Shown: positions 25,356-37,790, counted from the first letter of the stretch. The stretch: 64,000 nucleotides of DNA from Alnus glutinosa (GCF_958979055.1 NC_084895.1:21126501-21190500); one strand, 5' to 3'. Made by a program: numbers and translations. Notes: generated by a model not told the origin, from the letters alone.

Positions 25356-25413
25356 AAAACATCATATCCTATCTAGACACATGTTACTCTATCTAGATAG
25401 GATATGATGTTTT
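25356..25413. other. Perfect 22-bp stem hairpin, 14-nt loop
   Basis: Positions 25356-25377 are the exact reverse complement of 25392-25413 (arms begin AAAACATCATATCC). Outside the arms complementarity stops at once, so it is a short foldback and not the core of a longer visible MITE. Confidence 0.85.
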
Positions 25414-25499
25414 ACTTAAATGAAGAGAGAGTGGTAGAAACTAGTGAGAATTTAATGATAATAAAATTTAACGTTTCTATTATTTTTCTATTTAATATA

Positions 25500-25671
25500 A
25501 GAGACTTAATTAGGCGTATTAAATATACGGTTTATTGCACTTGAAATACATGGACCGGTTTAGTTTTACTTAAATTACCGATTTTCTACTTAAATGACAG
25601 GTTCAATGCTTAAAAAATATGGGTTCACACCACGTGTCATAATCCTAGGCTAACTCTAAGTTGGAACTCGG

Positions 25672-25707
<36 letters not shown>
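25500..25707 (-). repeat. (TA)n-anchored repeat, inverted copy
   Basis: Text ending CTCGGCTTTTATATATAT is the reverse complement of the repeat that starts beside (TA)n at 37035, 37298 and 37605, including the CACGTGTCA and ACCGGTT-like phrases. As in those copies, the element ends at a TA microsatellite (25679-25707). Confidence 0.7.
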
Positions 25708-25709
<2 letters not shown>

Positions 25710-25710
<1 letters not shown>

Positions 25711-26549
25711 AGGGGAAACTTTTATCCTAGTGTATTGATTGGTAATAAGGAAACTTTTATCTTACTGTATTTGATGAGAGAAAACTCTTATCCTACTGAA
25801 ATTTACTGATAAGTGAGAGTTAAACTCTTTTTATATTGTTTTCATTGATATCCACAAGTGGTTTACACAGGTTATCTTTCGGTAGCTAGTTATTGTTTTA
25901 AATCACTATGGGATATTATATATATGAGAATACTTTCAATAAGGATGGGTTGTAAAACATCATTTAATAAAAATTTGACACATTTTTTTTATGACACTTA
26001 TTACACTAGGGACAGAAGAGAATACCTTCAATAAGGATGGGCGGTAAAACATCACTTTTACAAAATTCAATACAAATTTGACACATCATTTTTATATATG
26101 ACACTAATTACACTAGGGATAGAAACACCGTATCATCACTATTTTTATTATTTCCTTCACGCAATAGGATCCTCTCCAGTTGAGTTTCAACCGGATAGGA
26201 GCCAGTTAGTTATAAGTAAGGGTATTTTGGTAATTTCACATTGTGTGTAAAGTTGGTAGTTAAATGCTATTTTTTGGTCGAGTTGGTAGTTCATAGGGGT
26301 ATCGCGCATTTTTTGGTAGTTCATAAGGGGAAAAGGTAATTACCCCATTTTTATTTTTTTTTAACTGTCATGTTTTTTTTAAAACTTGTTTTATCCTAAC
26401 GATCATATTTTTCAAAAAATGTCATATGCTTAGTTGAAATTTGTGTAGTAATCTAAAGTACGGGAATTATAAGAATAATAGCAGAAGTATGAGAGAGAAG
26501 AGGCACAAAGAATTATATTGATATTGACCTAATATGGAATATGTGAAAA

Positions 26550-26589
<40 letters not shown>

Positions 26590-27500
26590 TAACATTTTCA
26601 ATATAAATAAGACTATTTCCTCTCCACTATAACAATTTCTAATAAGACCATTCACAGGGGAGGGGACTACAGAGAGGGGTGCGTGAGAAAGAAATGAAGA
26701 AAGACAAACTGAAAATTTTTATTGTAGTGCATTATCAACACACTATGTTACGTATGCACGTAGCAAAGTGGACGTAGAAAGATAAACTAACAAGAAATAT
26801 AGATTTATATGATTTTTTAGGAATCTTATACCTCCTATGCGCAATAAGAGGTGCTTTCAACTCAACCACAAGGTTTGATAATGTTCTTAATTGATTACTT
26901 TTATTCAATAATAAAGCAGTATTTTTTTTTAAAAAAATGAAATACAGTAGAAAATAGAATCCTACATGAAATAGAACTTCTATTTGACACAACCTATCAA
27001 CAAGACTCCTAAAAAGGATAAAAAAAAAAAAAGAAAAAAAAAAAAAGAAGATAAACATAATCCTACTCAAATAACAACATAAAAAGATAAACATAAGACA
27101 TACTTCTACCCACAACTAGTAAAACAATAAAACACTACTGCACTAAATAACCTAACAGATAATACTTACTAATAGACCAATTACCTAACAATGACTACAC
27201 ATGTAACAGGATTGCGGATCGTGGCGTTAGACGGAGTTTTTATTTGGTGGTTGGATAGTAAAATTGTTGATTTTGACTTCGGCGGCGAGGTGTTACGAAC
27301 GACACTGCTTCCAGATGATTTTCATCTCCACCGTCTCTCTGATGATAGCAGTACTAACCTTGTTAGATGGCCATGTCACTTTGTTGGCTTTTTCACGTTC
27401 TATTTTTTTTTTTTCACATTCTAAAAGGAATGCAAAATGTTCTTTGAAGATATGGGTTTTGCTCGAATTTGGTGTTAAGGAATCGTGAACTAGACTTACT
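25710..27500. other. AT-rich gene-free stretch
   Basis: I see no gene. It contains a direct near-repeat (CTTCAATAAGGATGGG at about 25937 and 26025), a (TA)n run at 26559-26588, and poly(T)/poly(A) tracts. Short ORFs here are low-complexity or lack any family resemblance. Confidence 0.6.
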
Positions 27501-27514
27501 ACCATTGGACTCCC

Positions 27515-28335
27515 AATGGATTTGGAAATGTATGGATATTTAACGGAATTCCCAAAATTTGTCATGCTTAGGCATGGGTATTTTGAAAATTTTGACAGAA
27601 TTTAACGGAAAATTCTAACATAAAGTTGAAATTGAAAAAAAATTGAAAGACGGATACCCTAAATTGAAATTTTTTAAAGTTTGGTTAACTTTTTTCATAA
27701 TTAATGAAAGATGATAGATTATAAGTGAAGTTCTCCGTTATAATTATCGTGATATTCCATTAATATGAGCCATGCTCTATAATTGCTTTACTGATTAGGG
27801 TTGTGGGGGAGGCGTTGGATCTGTAGGGTTTGCTTTGGCCTTAGGAAAATTGTATTTATGATTACTCGATCTAAATGAGATAAGGAATGACTTTGCGGTG
27901 TGCATCAAGATCAAAGTTTTCTTGATGTTAGGAGTTTTTTTTGGTGGGAATAAGCCAAAATTTGTTTCATTTAAAAAAAAGAAGCCAAAATTTGGCTAAA
28001 AGTGAACTTTGCCTAGCTCGTTGAGAATGCTCTTATGGTTAGACTGTCATGAAAAAGGGGGGGGGGGGGGGGGTGTTGGTGTGGTATAAAAAATCAAATA
28101 GTTTGGATTATTCCTTCAACATAAAATGTAATTATGAGATACCCTATCAGATGATTAAGCCCAAATTATTCTCAAAATGAAAGGCTTAAGGCCGAGTCAA
28201 GAATGAAGTGTAGGATTACGAGTTGCTTGTTTTTGCTCTTTTTGACATACACTGCAAAGTATCCTTTTTGAAACATCTATTATAATTTGGCATTGAATAT
28301 GTGCTTAGGATGCATATTAGAAGGTCCACAAATAG
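27515..28335. repeat. Dispersed repeat shared with 56.9 kb and 62.5 kb
   Basis: About 27515-27820 matches 56945-57245. About 28000-28040 matches 57635-57670 and 62305-62345. About 28085-28335 matches 62545-62790. All are in the same orientation, so the block 56.9-62.8 kb is a duplicate of 27.5-28.3 kb opened by later insertions. No coding content. Confidence 0.75.
28057..28073. repeat. G17 homopolymer
   Basis: An uninterrupted run of 17 G. Length is likely to be unreliable in the assembly. Confidence 0.9.
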
Positions 28336-28385
28336 CCATTGTTATCCTTCTGTATTTGCTTTCAATGGAAGGTCCACAAATGGAC

Positions 28386-29408
28386 CCTCGATTCCTAAGA
28401 AGAATGATAGCTTCTGCATACAATTTTTCGTAAACCATTTTTCACGTACTCTCTCTCCCTGGACAGCCTCTTCCCCTTCTTATTCTCTTCGTCGTCGCTG
28501 CCCTTGTTCTCGTGCAGTTGCTACAACTCCTCCGGCTTCTTCCAGTTATGAATCAACTCTCACTCTTTTGGTCTTTCTCTTTCATACTTTGAGAATCTTC
28601 ACTTTTAGTAGTTGTTTCAGGGCTCTCTGTATTTGATTTCAGGCTCTAATTGGCGCATTCATCGGCTCCAGCTTCATCTTGAAGAAGAAGAATCTCAAAC
28701 AGAAACTGCAACTGTCTATATTTCCTTTTTTTCAAGCTCTCTCTCTCTCTCTCTCTCTCTCTTTCATGGGATGTGGTTCATCCTTGGCTTGGCTGGATGT
28801 ATTCAATCTCAGTCTTTGTTCTTTGGTGTACGTAAGCTTGTGTTGTTGAATGAAAGATATAATTTTTTTGGATGAAAAAAATAAAATAAAATTATATCAT
28901 TCATTCAAAAATAATACAGGTACCCAATGAATGATATAATTGGGTACCTGGATTTTCAGTTTTGGTCTTAAAATCAATCACTTTACGGGCTGTGGTTCCT
29001 CCTTGGCTGGATGTATTCAATCTCAGGGTACCCAATAGCGGTGTAAATGTGTGCCAAATAACTTAGATTTCCGACTTATACTACGTGTTGGGCATAAATA
29101 CCTAAAACAGAGCCTGGATGGTCCCAATTGTGTGCATATCAACCATCAGCCAGCTTTTGATCATCCTCTTCTCAAAAATCATACAATTCATGTGATTATC
29201 CAGGTTTTCTCCATAATTAACTTTCATTTAGTTGCTACAATGGGGTATCAAATCAAACAATTCTAGTGACGATTTGGGTTTTCTCCCTTATTAGCTTTCA
29301 TTTGGTTGGTGGAATGGGGTATCAATAAATCTATTACTTCCCGTTGGATTTTAATTATGCTCTTGTCAAGCATCAAGCAGAAGCTATCATTCTTCTTAGG
29401 AATCGAGG
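28386..29408. repeat. 32-bp perfect inverted repeat pair
   Basis: 28386-28417 (starting CCTCGATTCCTAAGAAG) is the exact reverse complement of 29377-29408, 960 bp apart. The segment between holds a (CT)n run (28739-28763) and the overlapping hairpins at 28891-28950. Confidence 0.85.
28891..28950. other. Two overlapping, mutually exclusive stems
   Basis: 28891-28905 pairs perfectly with 28926-28940 (15 bp), while 28917-28928 pairs perfectly with 28939-28950 (12 bp, CAGGTACCCAAT). The two stems share 28926-28928 and 28939-28940, so only one can form at a time. Confidence 0.75.
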
Positions 29409-29474
29409 AAAAGAATATCAACTACATGAAATTTGACTAAATCTAGTACTAATTATTAGGAGTACGGCGACAAA

Positions 29475-29840
29475 TTCCCTTAATTTGTCAATTTTACACT
29501 CTCCCAAGAGGCTTAGACACTTTCATCAAATGTAAACTCAACTTCAATGTGAAATTGGATTTCAAAGGACCCGAGAAAGTAATTGGCTTAAGATGATATG
29601 TCCTGTTTCTAGGTACCACAAGAACAATATTTTTAGAATCATTTAGAGAGCAAATGATTTCCCTCCAAGCTTTCCTAAATGCCTACAGACAAAAAGTCAA
29701 CATTAGTCGTCGACCCACAAAAATATTCAAAACCAAATTAAGGAGGAAAAAAAAAAAAAAAAAAAAGGAAAAATTAATGGGTTACGTACCAGGTTTGGTG
29801 AAGTAAATGGGGTAGGCTTTGCTGTGAGGCCAAAACTTAA
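29475..29840 (-). pseudogene. GH28 polygalacturonase relic, collapsed copy
   Basis: On the minus strand a piece like the N-terminal exon at 33512-33384 lies at about 29690-29555 (the exon containing KPIAFSGPCKSN in the fuller copy), and a remnant of the last exon sits next to it at about 29545-29475. The middle exons are deleted. A fragment of the exon at 33700 (PFTSPK) may remain at 29785-29835, where a GTACGT donor is still readable. It is a relic with no coding potential. Confidence 0.65.
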
Positions 29841-29849
29841 TTTGGGTCT

Positions 29850-31560
29850 CAAACTTCAGCCTGTCGCGAACGGTGCGTTTTGATGGTGGAGGGATAAAGA
29901 GGGTCCTGATGTTGACAACTCCCGCAACAGGAAGAGAGGGATAAAAACATTGCCGTGAGGAGACATATCGATGAATAAAAACAAAGAGTCGCCTGATCAA
30001 GGATCCATGTGCTTCTTTGATGTTGTTTTATAAGCATGTTTCCAAGTAGTGTTGGAATTGAAGTAGAATTATCAGTTTTAGTCTACTCTGTTTTGAAGTC
30101 CTACTTCTACTCTGTTTTCAACTATAACTTCTTTAACTATTTACCAATAAATTAATTAAATTGATTACTATTAATTTCTTTTCATGTGTTTTTTAATTTG
30201 TTGGTAAAATTATAATTTCCTTCTATTCACCCTCACAGCCAATTAACCACGTCTTGGGTCAACCCAAACACCAAAACCAACTTTGTCACCATAGCACTCA
30301 ACACACCCGCCGACACAAGCAAATTTGCAGCTCAAGAATACTGATAGCGGCTCCGACGAGGTCATTGAGCATTTTTATCCTAGATATATATATATCACGC
30401 TCGTCTACTTCCAGTTCACTTTTGCCATTATTTTACTAGTTGAAATGTAGGGAGAAGAGTTTTGTCTCACATTGGCTAGATACAAAGATGTCAACTAGTT
30501 TATAAATAATCATCTTGACTTAACAATAAATTGAGTGATAGAGAAGACAGCTAGTCGTCGCCTTTGTTGCGTGCTTACACACTTTGCATGTGTGCATTAA
30601 AAGTTGATGAACTTATTTTAGAAATTAAAAGTTGACAAAAATCCGAGACCCTCGGTTTAATTAAGGTGTCTATTAAATTGGATTTGGAATAAAAATACAT
30701 AATCTCATAGCTTCCTTCTATTCTCCTACATAAATCTTTTATGATATTCTCTCCATAAGGGTGTTTCTTGATACTCTAAAAAGTGTTATTATAGAGTAAC
30801 ATTTGAGCTTCATTGTATTGTGAGAACTATTTTGTTAAATTCCTTGGCATTTAGAAAGGGGACAAAATGATATCGTCGTTGTGATCGAGCCTTGAAATTC
30901 AATTTATTTTGCCTTCATATTTTCCCTCTTTATTCCATAATATTTTACAAACACTATAACCAGGTGTCTATTATTTTGCCTTAAATTTTTTCCACAAATT
31001 TGATTGACACAAGGATTCGATATTGTGAGCCGAATTTGAATCTACTTTCCACAAATTTGGATTCTATGGAGAGGGGCACGTTGATTATTACGATTAGATA
31101 CAAGTGCAGCCATATTTATATGCCTCATTCCTTAGCAAAATGTGTAGAGAACTGTTTGTTTTTAAAGTTATATATACCTTGGTTTGTTCGAACATGCGTT
31201 GTTCAACTTTTTATGGAGGTGTTGGATTTCTAGGGTTTGGAAAATTACATTCAAAACTAGTCTAATATAAAATAGGGAATGACCTATGTGTGGGTTTTCT
31301 AGAGCTTTTACAAGTGCCATAGTTGGATTTTCCCTCTCTTTGGCCAACGGGAACTTTAATTTGTCTTTTGATTTCTCTGAAAATGTTATTTTCTCTGGTA
31401 ATTAGTGCTTTGTGTTGACTCGCTCTAAACAGTTTAGACACTCTAAAATTATATTACACACTGAACGTTAATAAACAAATGGTAAAAAGCAAATCCCTTA
31501 TTATTGAATATGAACATTAATATACAAATGGTAAAAGCAAGTCCCTTACTACAATGAAAC
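29850..31560. other. 5' flank of the first GH28 relic; otherwise empty
   Basis: About 30050-30425 matches 33800-34335, including the phrase AAGCAAATTTGCAG and a (TA)n run, so it is the duplicated upstream flank of the polygalacturonase unit. At 30303-30314 it holds the empty site of the SINE at 34020. From 30430 to 31560 I see no gene. Confidence 0.6.
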
Positions 31561-31561
31561 T

Positions 31562-33291
31562 TTAATTTAAGCACCGTGGAGAGACCTTCCCATGGTTTGT
31601 CAACCTAACACTCTCAAAAGAAGCTTTGACACTTACATCTTCTTGGCGGACTAGATTGACATCTTCCAACAAAATCCCCTGAAAAGGAATGCTCTTGCTG
31701 CATTTGAAATTTATGACTTCATCTGATGCACTAATGCCTGTGATGTTTTTGTAAACAACATTGCTTACCTTCACAACTGATGTCTGTTATTAGAATAAAT
31801 GATTATTAATGTGAGTCAATATGACGAGTTTTGGGGTAGTACGAGTGTTGTTAAGAGTATTATTGCTAGTTTTTACTATAAATCCCTTACAAATCGATGC
31901 GACATTTCCATAAGTAAAAGGCCTATACGTGAATTGTCATGTCAACTATTAAACATTAAATTTGCAGTATTACCTGATCCAAGCATGATCCTTTTCGATC
32001 TCAGTAGTATTGATTTACGATTATAGGATTTTTGACATTATGCATTTCAACATTTTGAAATGTGATATTTTTTGCATGCCCGGAGCCTCCCTACATATGA
32101 ATAACACATAAATGTTAAGTGTCAGTTGCTATGCAATGAGTTATGGAGTGCCAAAAAATGCTTATCTGAAAACCAATTCTTACCTGCCAAGTTTTTGTTC
32201 TCACTCCATTAGTGGTTCCTGAAAGTATTGCTCTATTAACTATCACATCTGAAACATAATCAGTTGAATTGCCAGCAACTAAGCTTCCAATGCTGCAAAA
32301 AAAAAAAAAAGAGTAATAATTAAATTGCAAAACAAAAACCAACAACATAATATTCATGCATCTTGCTAGTAGAATTGCTTGAGTTGAAACATTAATTAGA
32401 GGCAAATCAAGAGAAGTTACAAACCTGATTCCATGGCATGGTCCACAGGCAATATTTGTGGCTTCAACATTTTTTGACCCAGCTACTATTGCAATACAGT
32501 CATCACCTTTTATATAAGATAAAATCTCATTACTTTATAATTTTTTTTTTACTGAGGAAAGCCAAACTTGATTTTATTTAGTAACTTTTTAAAGAAAATT
32601 GAAGGTTTTATATTAAAAAGCAACATGCATTAATTTGAACCTTAGAGTTGTGTCTTATACCTGTTCTTATAACACAGTACTGTACCTTAATGTTTTATGT
32701 TTCGTTGATATGAATTCTATCAGTGTTGGGGCTATGCCATGGTGCAGTTATCATGAGATTTGAAGCGTTGACGTTTACACATTTTTGAAACGTGAGATGC
32801 ATTTGTTGTGCGTTTTTGATCCGCAGGTTAGCCACTTTCAAATTGTTGCAGGTAAGGAAAGTCACGGCCTATAAACAATTTCAAAAAAAGTGGTAAATCA
32901 CCTCTTGATAAAATGAAAAATGTTGAATTTAATATGATTTATTTAAGAAATAGTTAAGAATGGCTTACAGTTGGTGCGTTTGTGCAAGGCTGCAAAAGAG
33001 ACAAATAATAAAAATAGTGATTAGTTGAAGTTGTATTAAGAGAAAGAAAGATGATGAAAATGAAATGAAAGAATAGAGTCGAATTACATACAAGTGTTTT
33101 GTTGACTTTGCATGAGTTCTTCCACCATTTCCTTCCATTGCCATTGATAGTGCCCCCACCTTCAACCGTAAAATTTTGAATATTTTCGAAGAGAAGCCAA
33201 TGTGGTGTATGTTTTGGATAATTTGATCTACGATGAGAAGCTTGGATTGTTCCATAGACCCAGTATCAAAGAAACACTAAAACTTGGTCAA

Positions 33292-33327
<36 letters not shown>

Positions 33328-33564
33328 CGTCCCTAACTCCCTGTTATATATATACATGCATGCATAGAACGTAAAGTACTAACCTTCAATGTGAAATTAG
33401 ATTTGCAAGGGCCTGAGAATGCAATTGGCTTAAGATGATAGGTCATATTTCTAGGTACCACAAGAACACTATCTTTAAAATCACAAGCCTCCCTCCAAGC
33501 TTTGCTAAATGACTGCAGACAAAAAGTGGGAAAAACAAAATTGAAAACAAGATTCGATCTGTAG

Positions 33565-33605
<41 letters not shown>

Positions 33606-33740
33606 TAAAATAAAGGGGTACGTACCTCTGTATCATCTGCTCCATGATCACCTTTAGCGCGAAAGTCATCTACATTAACTAGCTTTGGTGAAGTAAATGG
33701 AATAGGCCTTGTTTTGAGACCAAAACTTTGGGTCCGTTAT
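31562..33740 (-). pseudogene. GH28 polygalacturonase (pectinase) pseudogene
   Basis: The family hydrolyses homogalacturonan in the cell wall. Nine exon-like segments can be read on the minus strand: 33740-33626 (NVDDFRAKGDHGADDTE), 33512-33384, about 33267-33092 (VEGGGTINGNGRKWW), 32989-32969 (PCTNAPT), 32868-32661 (APWHSPNTDRIHI), 32506-32425 (GDDCIAIVAGS, CGPCHGIS), 32292-32184 (IGSLVAGNSTDYVSDV), 32090-31974 and 31783-31562 (VSNVVYKNITGISASDE). The catalytic NTD and DD motifs are present, but GHG reads CHG. Stops occur in frame after HINET (about 32715) and at the QYY*DRKG position (about 32002), and the acceptor before the third segment reads GG and not AG. Exon junctions are otherwise clean. 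It is probably dead. Confidence 0.88.
33290..33324. repeat. (TA)n microsatellite in GH28 intron
   Basis: About 16 TA units in the intron between the second and third exon-like segments. Confidence 0.9.
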
Positions 33741-34019
33741 CAATAAAAATTAAGTTTTAATTTATTCGCAGCATTTTTTTTTATTATATTTTATTATTTT
33801 AGATTATATATGTTTATCTTTTAGTCTATATAGTCTCATAGTCTGTTTGCAACTCGTACTTCTACTCTGTTTTGAATGATAACTAATTTAGCTATTTACT
33901 AAATAATTAATATAAATTTTTTCAAGTGTTCCTTTGTTGGTCAAATCCACTGAGGAGCTTTTACAACTTCTAGTCTGTTTAGATCACAATTGCTTCCTTC
34001 TCAACACACCCAACGACAT

Positions 34020-34161
34020 AGTCTCAAAGAGGCAGCTCAATTGGTTAGGGATCATACTTTACGAAGTGGAGATTATTAGTTTGAATCCTCTTTCTCCTAT
34101 GGACATATAAAAATAAAAAAAATAAAAAAAAAAAAGTAGAAAAAAAAAAAAAAAAAAAAAA
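34020..34161 (+). mobile_element. tRNA-derived SINE with target duplication
   Basis: The element has an A-box-like CAGCTCAATTGG and a B-box-like AGTTTGAATCC, and ends in a long A-rich tail. A 12-bp target duplication (ACACCCAACGAC at 34008-34019 and ACACCCACCGAC at 34162-34173, one mismatch) flanks it. The paralogous flank at 30303-30314 (ACACCCGCCGAC) is the empty site. Confidence 0.82.
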
Positions 34162-34339
34162 ACACCCACCGACCCAACACACAAGCAAATTTGCAGTACA
34201 AGAAATGGCATCGTGAAGAATACTGATCGAGAACGGCTCCGACGAAAGGTGATTGAGCCTTTTTATCCTATATATATATATATATATATGGCCACGCTCC
34301 TCTACTTCCGGTTCACTTTTGCCCTGATTTTACTAGTTG

Positions 34340-36253
34340 GAATGTGGAGAGAGTCCAGATAGTATTAAGCTATAAAAATTAAGTTTTAATTTATTCACAG
34401 CATCAAGTTATCAATAAAAAAATTGATATTTTTATAAATCTCAACGGTGACCCAATTATGGTGGTCCGGCAATGCCCAGTTGTGGTCCAGATTGGACTCA
34501 TCTTTTCAGTTGATTTTAAAAAAGGTTGAATGAAAATTGGATAAGAGTTGAAAAAAATAGCATGTCTCAGATATTATTGTTGCAACCTGGAAAGATGAGT
34601 CCAATTGTCATTCACATCTGAAGATCTCAGAAAAGCTTATGAAGTATATAAGACATGGAATTGGTAGACAGCCATGATATTGCATGATTCACGGTACCAA
34701 ATAGATGTGGGATTATGATCGTTTATAATTATTTGTTCGAACTTAATAGAATTTGGACAGATGATTATAAAATACCAGTTATAGGATCTAATTGACCAAA
34801 TAAAAATTGAGTTATCCGGCCAATCACTTATTTGGTCATGTGAGTCCCATAAGTAGTATCTCATAATTACTTATCCGAATCCTTTCAAATTCGACCAAAT
34901 AATTATAAACAATCTTGATCTATATATATGTGCGCGCACGTACACGAGGTTTTAGTCAAGTGTCATGTAAACTTTTTGGTGCCTTTGGAATGAAAGATTA
35001 TTCCACTTCCCTTTATAAAATGTGGACTATAAATTAATGTACTACCTTTTCATTTTTATTTTTTTTTTTTGTCATTAAGCGATGCACAGTTTTGTTTTTT
35101 CTTCTCCATTATGTACGTTGAACATCTCTAATTAATGTTAATCTCAAAATTTGCATATTCACATCACATATAGAAGATACCGTCATTAACATTAACAAAA
35201 TTTCAAAACTAAATCATCTATGGTTTTAAAAAAGCTAAATAATCTATTATTTATGAGATTTATCATTGCCTATTAGTCTACTCTGTTTTGAACTATAACT
35301 TCTTTAACTATTTACTAATTAATTAATAACTTATTACTATTAATTTATTTTCAAGTGTTTTATAATTCGTTGGTCAACCCACCGATCAGGAGCTTTTTTA
35401 CAACTTGTAGTTTGTTTAGATCACAATTGCTTCCCTTTATGATTAAGTTAACTCATCATATCATATCGTGAACAAACTCTCAAACTTTATTTAAACTCAT
35501 TCTCCTTTTCCCTCCACTTTTTAGAGGTTTCTCTTGTTGTATACCTTTCGGTTATTAAGCCATTTGCTAATGGTTTTGAGCCACCAGTAATTGCTACTTG
35601 GTTCAAAAACATATGTAGGAGAAAGTTTGATGATAAAATAGAGTCTTCTTTTTGGAAAGTTGTATGTCTTATTTACTCATCAAAAAAAAGTTGTATGTCT
35701 TATTTTAGTTATTTAAATAGGTTATTACTGAACAGAATAGAATATTTCATTGAGATGAATTTGTTTTTCAAAATTTTTCCTTTTGAAATATTGTTTTATC
35801 AGTCTTATGTGAAGTGGGAAGATATTCTGGATTGGGGTGTCAATGATTAATATTAATATAGTTTTTTTTTAAAAAAAAAAATGACTATTATTCTCACGTA
35901 AACTTTATAAAATTACAAATTATTCTTAAATTATAGTTAAATTTTTATTTTTAAATAAGAGTATTTTAATAATTTCAACCTCTTATGTTAAAATTTAACA
36001 TAAAATCTTAACTGATAAATGAGATTTAAAGTTTTTTAAAGTTTGATACACTAATTGAAAGTTTTTGAAATTTCTTAAGAATTAGAAATCACCCCTACTA
36101 GAGCTGGCATGAGAGGGTGCAAGACGTTCAAATTCAGTTCAAAATGAAATTGCCATAAATATTTTCTTTATTAAGAAATCAAAATTTCAATAAAAGTGAA
36201 AAGCCATACTCAGATAGATAAGGAGTATGCATGGAAAACAGGTAAGTAAGGAA

Positions 36254-36285
<32 letters not shown>

Positions 36286-37000
36286 ACTAAAGGCATGTTT
36301 GGGTAACAATTGTATTTTTATTAGGGAAATTACACTTTACTCCCCTGAAGCATCTTTGCCTTGGCATTTTGGCGCTCACTTGTCATCTACTATTTTTTGT
36401 ACATTGGGTGCCAAAATGCCCAGGCATGGATACTTCAGGAGGATAAAGTGTAATTTTTCATTTTTAATATATTTTATTATTTTTCAAAAACATGTTTTGG
36501 CTTTTTTTTTTTTAATTAAAAATCTTCTTAAGTTTTATTCAACTTTTTCTAATTTTGTCTTAGGCTTTCTAAACCATCAAAACATAATTTAAAAAACAAA
36601 TTTCTTCGGTATTTACAATTTTGAATATAATAAAGAATAGTAAAATATAATACAAAAAAATCGCACACCCAAATAAACCCTAAGCTTCTAGGATCTACAA
36701 ACACAGCTATCCAAGTTGCCAACGAAAGAAAAGAGAACAAAGTAGAACAAATAAAGACAATAGGACTTACGTCTACAAAATAAAGTCAAATGGCTACATT
36801 TTGCTGTTATTCATTGATATTTTCACAATACATGAGATTAATATTTATAGGAGAATTAGATTAGATAAGTATGATAATCAAATGAATGTGATTTGATTAC
36901 CATCAAGTCTGATTACAATCAAATCAATTAGACTTGATTAATATCAAATCTGATTATAAAAGATTACTATCAATTATAATAAATATCTGAAATCAAATCT
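34340..37000. other. AT-rich gene-free stretch
   Basis: No gene is seen. About 35275-35440 is a third copy of the polygalacturonase upstream flank (compare 30090-30200 and 33835-33995). About 36590-36690 is the reverse complement of part of 59300-59400 (a repeat ending in TTTGGGTGTGC). A (TA)n run lies at 36250-36281. Confidence 0.55.
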
Positions 37001-37007
37001 CCTAATC

Positions 37008-37009
<2 letters not shown>

Positions 37010-37038
<29 letters not shown>

Positions 37039-37790
37039 CCGAATTCTAACTTTGAGTTGGCCTAGAATTGTGAAACGTGGCATGAACACATCATTTTTAA
37101 ACATTGAACCGGTCTTTTAAGTAAAAAACTTGTAAATTTTAAAGGTTGAACTGGTTTTGTCATGATTTTAATAAATTTATTCTGCTTAAATGAAAACATC
37201 ATGGGTATAAATCTTCATGAAACCAAAATAAAGACTTTTTCGCATTATAGCATTGAGTGGTGAGAATTTTTTTTAAAATCATATATATATATATATAAAG
37301 GCCGAATTCTAACTTAGAGTTGGCCTAGAATTGTGACACGTGGCGTGAACTCATCATTTTTAAACATTGAACCGGTCTTTTAAGCAAAAAACCAGTAAAT
37401 ATTAAAGGTTGAACCGGTTTTGTCATGATTTTAATAAATTTATTGTGCTTGAATAAAAACATCATGGGTATGAATCTTCATAAGACCAAAATAAAGATTT
37501 TTACGCGTTATAGCATTAAGTGTCATTATATCATTAAATGATGAAATTTTTAAAAAAAATCTAAAATTAAAAAGTTTTCCTTATCATCATATATATATAT
37601 ATATAAACTGAGTTCTGCTTTAGTGGTTTATAGTATTGTTACACGCGACATGAACCGGTGATTTTAAAAACTGAACCGTACGTGCATTGACATTTAGTTA
37701 ACCTGTGCGTTTTACTTGAAATTTAAGCATTTCAATGAAAACAAAACGCTGACTTTAAACGGTCATTTAGGGACTGAACTGGTGTTTAAC
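37010..37790 (+). repeat. Three tandem (TA)n-anchored repeat units
   Basis: Units start at 37035, 37298 and 37605, each directly after a TA microsatellite (37010-37034, 37281-37297, 37589-37604). Units 1 and 2 are close to each other over about 235 bp (GCCGAATTCTAACTT..., ACACGTGGC, TTGAACCGGT); unit 3 is diverged. An inverted copy is at 25500-25707. The fixed junction with (TA)n recalls Micron-like elements of grasses, which is only an analogy. Confidence 0.75.

Noticed and set aside
28301-28875. Two overlapping open frames of about 90-110 codons
   Set aside because: They overlap a dispersed repeat also present at 62.5 kb and a (CT)n tract, and show no domain.
29782-30037. Open frames next to the collapsed polygalacturonase relic
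   Set aside because: They do not resemble a GH28 signal peptide or first exon and lack support from the fuller copy.
34020-34110. A functional tRNA gene
   Set aside because: The A- and B-box-like motifs are degenerate, no closed acceptor stem is visible, and a poly(A) tail with target duplication points to a SINE.
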